This document shows, in pieces, positions 62,243 through 64,000 of a stretch of DNA of 64,000 nt. Position numbers and translations under genes: made by a program. Position 1 is the first letter of the stretch. The number at the start of each line of letters is the position of its first letter. The notes beneath the pieces are model-generated. The model saw only the letters and a list, made by a program, of their open reading frames with translations. It had not been told where the DNA came from and ran no database searches. The stretch is from Vanessa cardui. Taxonomy: Eukaryota > Arthropoda > Insecta > Lepidoptera > Nymphalidae. The stretch is from NCBI RefSeq assembly GCF_905220365.1, contig NC_061131.1, positions 8,407,318 to 8,471,317 of the forward strand, given 5' to 3'.

Positions 62243-62575
62243 TTGCCTAGCACATGAGTCGAGATGGCCCAGTGGTTAGAACGCATGCATCTTAACCGAT
62301 GATTGCGGCTTCAAACCCAGGCAAGCATCGCTGATTCATGTGCTTAATTTGTCTTTATAATTCATCTCGAGCTCAGCGGTGAAGGAAAACATCGTGAGGA
62401 AGCCTGTATGTGACAAATTTCATAGAAATTCTGCCACATGTGAATTCCACCAACCCGCATTGGAACAGTGTGGTGGAATATGTTCCAAACCTTCTCCTCA
62501 AAGGGAGAGGAGGCCTTTGGCCCAGCAGTGAGAATTTACAGGATGTTGTTGTTGTTGTTTGTTGCCTGACAAATG
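62243..62575 (+). mobile_element. SINE family B, copy 4, with eroded target duplication
   Basis: The element 62257-62561 starts AGTCGAGATGGCCCAGTGG and ends in (TTG)n. The flanks TTGCCTAGCACATG (62243-62256) and TTGCCTGACAAATG (62562-62575) look like a diverged target duplication, so this copy is older than those at 19233 and 35750. Confidence 0.85.
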
Positions 62576-62694
62576 ACAAATACAATATAAACACCTGAAA
62601 ACGCGAGCAAACCCGCGGGCATCAATCATTATAAAAATGTTACAAAAATCAAGCAAGTGGGCTACTGATAGTGTTCATCTTTGCATTAGCACTT

Positions 62695-62890
62695 CACCGT
62701 AAGTAATATAAACTACTTCTTACATTGTCGATGTACCGCAAATACTGTGTCTATGATGTTATGTCCCTTGTGCGTATAATTATAGTGTCTCACACACTCA
62801 ATACTTAATAACAGGAACAGCCATGCAAAGTTTTGATTGGTATAGTAGAATAACTGGTAAATGGTAACCGGAACAAACCCCTACCATCGG
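62695..62890 (-). mobile_element. Degenerate SINE family A remnant
   Basis: ATGATGTTATGTCCCTTGTG, TAGTAGAATAACTGGT and CCCCTACCATCGGTAAAA match the SINE A copies with many changes. The poly-T end is missing. Confidence 0.65.
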
Positions 62891-64000
62891 TAAAATGTAA
62901 TAAATTTATATTTTAAGTTCGTAATGTTATTTGATATATAACGGTATTCTTTCTAGAATATTCACATAGCTTTTACAAACATTTTGAAATAATTGATAGA
63001 AGCAAACAAAAACAATTGGTAGGTATATTAAAAATAATGAGAATCAAAGTAAAAATAGATCTTTAATAGATTAAAGTTGACTGATAAATATATTATATAT
63101 GCGATAAACAGATATACATATATTGATCCCTACTTCAGATGATTTCTATAGCACTCAATACCCTCAGCACCATTGTAGTTTACTCATAAAAAAACTCGTA
63201 CTTTTGCCAGAAACGAGTATGTAGTCTTGTCGACAGGTCATCTATGCTCTTGACTTTCGTTTGACATTTGTGTCCTTATATTATTTATTATATGTTAATA
63301 TAATAAAAACGAACAAATACAAACATGCTTAATAATTTCTTAGTGTTATATTATTTATAAATATAAATTAAGTCGAAAAATGTGGAAAAAATGCACATAA
63401 TAAGCTGAGGATATAGAGAATTAATAAAAATAAATGTACATATAATATTCAACGCCCTATAGAACACTCCATAGTAACTATATATTAACGAATTCCGTAC
63501 ATAAATAAATAACTATTTAATCATCAAAAGTAATATAGTAGCTATCCCATGAATTAAAACGTTTTTTCAATTTACTGATTTAGGTACAACTATATGACAA
63601 AATGTACCAAGAAAGTTTTTGGGTACAATTTGATTTGAAAAAAAAAAGACACAATTATAATTTAAAAGTTTATTAATAATTATAGACCAAACATGATTTC
63701 AACAATATGAATTGCTTTCGTAATTATTCCTGATTTACATTCGTTTTCACCTGTTTCAGTCTGTATCAGCTATACATTTTGTTTTGAAGCTTGCACTTTC
63801 GTAGTTTTGACTTGTTTAAAATAATTATCAGAATTAGAATAACAGTTGCATTACATAATAGTAACATCATATAATTTAATGAATGTATACATACGTTTTA
63901 AATAAAATATAAATCTGCTTCAGCTCGTGCATATTATATGCCACACCTGTTTATATTTACAATCTTCGTTATAGAAATAAATCGCGAGTATCTTAACCCC

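Larger units (their letters stand above)
60796..64000. other. Right-edge non-coding region
   Basis: No PDZ exon and no other coding exon was recognised on either strand. It contains SINE B copy 4 (62257-62561) and a SINE A remnant (about 62695-62890). The remainder is AT-rich. Confidence 0.6.

Noticed and set aside
1..64000. CRISPR array, prophage, operon or other prokaryotic system
   Set aside because: The window is eukaryotic: split genes, GT-AG introns, SINEs and LINEs; no direct-repeat/spacer array is present.

Overview
The window looks like nuclear DNA of a moth or butterfly (Lepidoptera). It is AT-rich, with multi-exon genes, short introns, GT-AG splice sites, and several classes of short retroelement typical of lepidopteran introns. 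The species cannot be fixed from sequence alone. Exons were built by hand from splice sites, reading phase and family resemblance; nothing was aligned by program.

Left third (1-23.7 kb): a minus-strand ZSWIM8 gene (Drosophila Dora, worm EBAX-1). It has 28 coding exons and about 1654 visible codons, all phase-consistent, ending at 6614. ZSWIM8 is the substrate receptor of a Cullin-RING ubiquitin ligase that degrades Argonaute during target-directed microRNA degradation. The first visible coding exon has no in-frame ATG, so the true start lies in an unlocated upstream exon. The 6.6 kb beyond the stop holds no gene and none of the window's transposon families, which would suit a long 3' UTR.

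Middle (25.5-39.0 kb): a plus-strand HERC4 gene, divergent from ZSWIM8 across a 1.9 kb gap. Nineteen exons give a complete 1040-residue protein: RCC1 repeats at the N terminus and a HECT ubiquitin-ligase domain with its catalytic cysteine at the C terminus. The two divergent genes are thus both ubiquitin-ligase components. A MITE with long terminal inverted repeats sits 35 bp after the HERC4 stop.

Right third (43.8-60.8 kb): a minus-strand Zasp/PDLIM-family muscle Z-disc gene, tail-to-tail with HERC4. The window holds its ZM (ZASP-like) motif exon, a modular set of Pro/Gln-rich exons and the 3' end. No PDZ or LIM exon is visible, so a PDZ exon would have to lie beyond the right edge. Two internal ATG exons splice in phase into the common exons, and several alternative termini are possible, so the locus appears to make many isoforms. 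At 60.2-60.8 kb two further exons, not recognised, give a C-terminal peptide by one of two tandem acceptors.

Mobile elements are confined to introns and flanks: a poly(A)-tailed SINE (family A), two tRNA-derived SINEs (B and C), 3' ends of two kinds of LINE, one insertion with a 14-bp target duplication, and a two-copy MITE. I found no clearly new biological system. The most interesting material is the alternative-start and alternative-end architecture of the Zasp locus and its two unrecognised exons.
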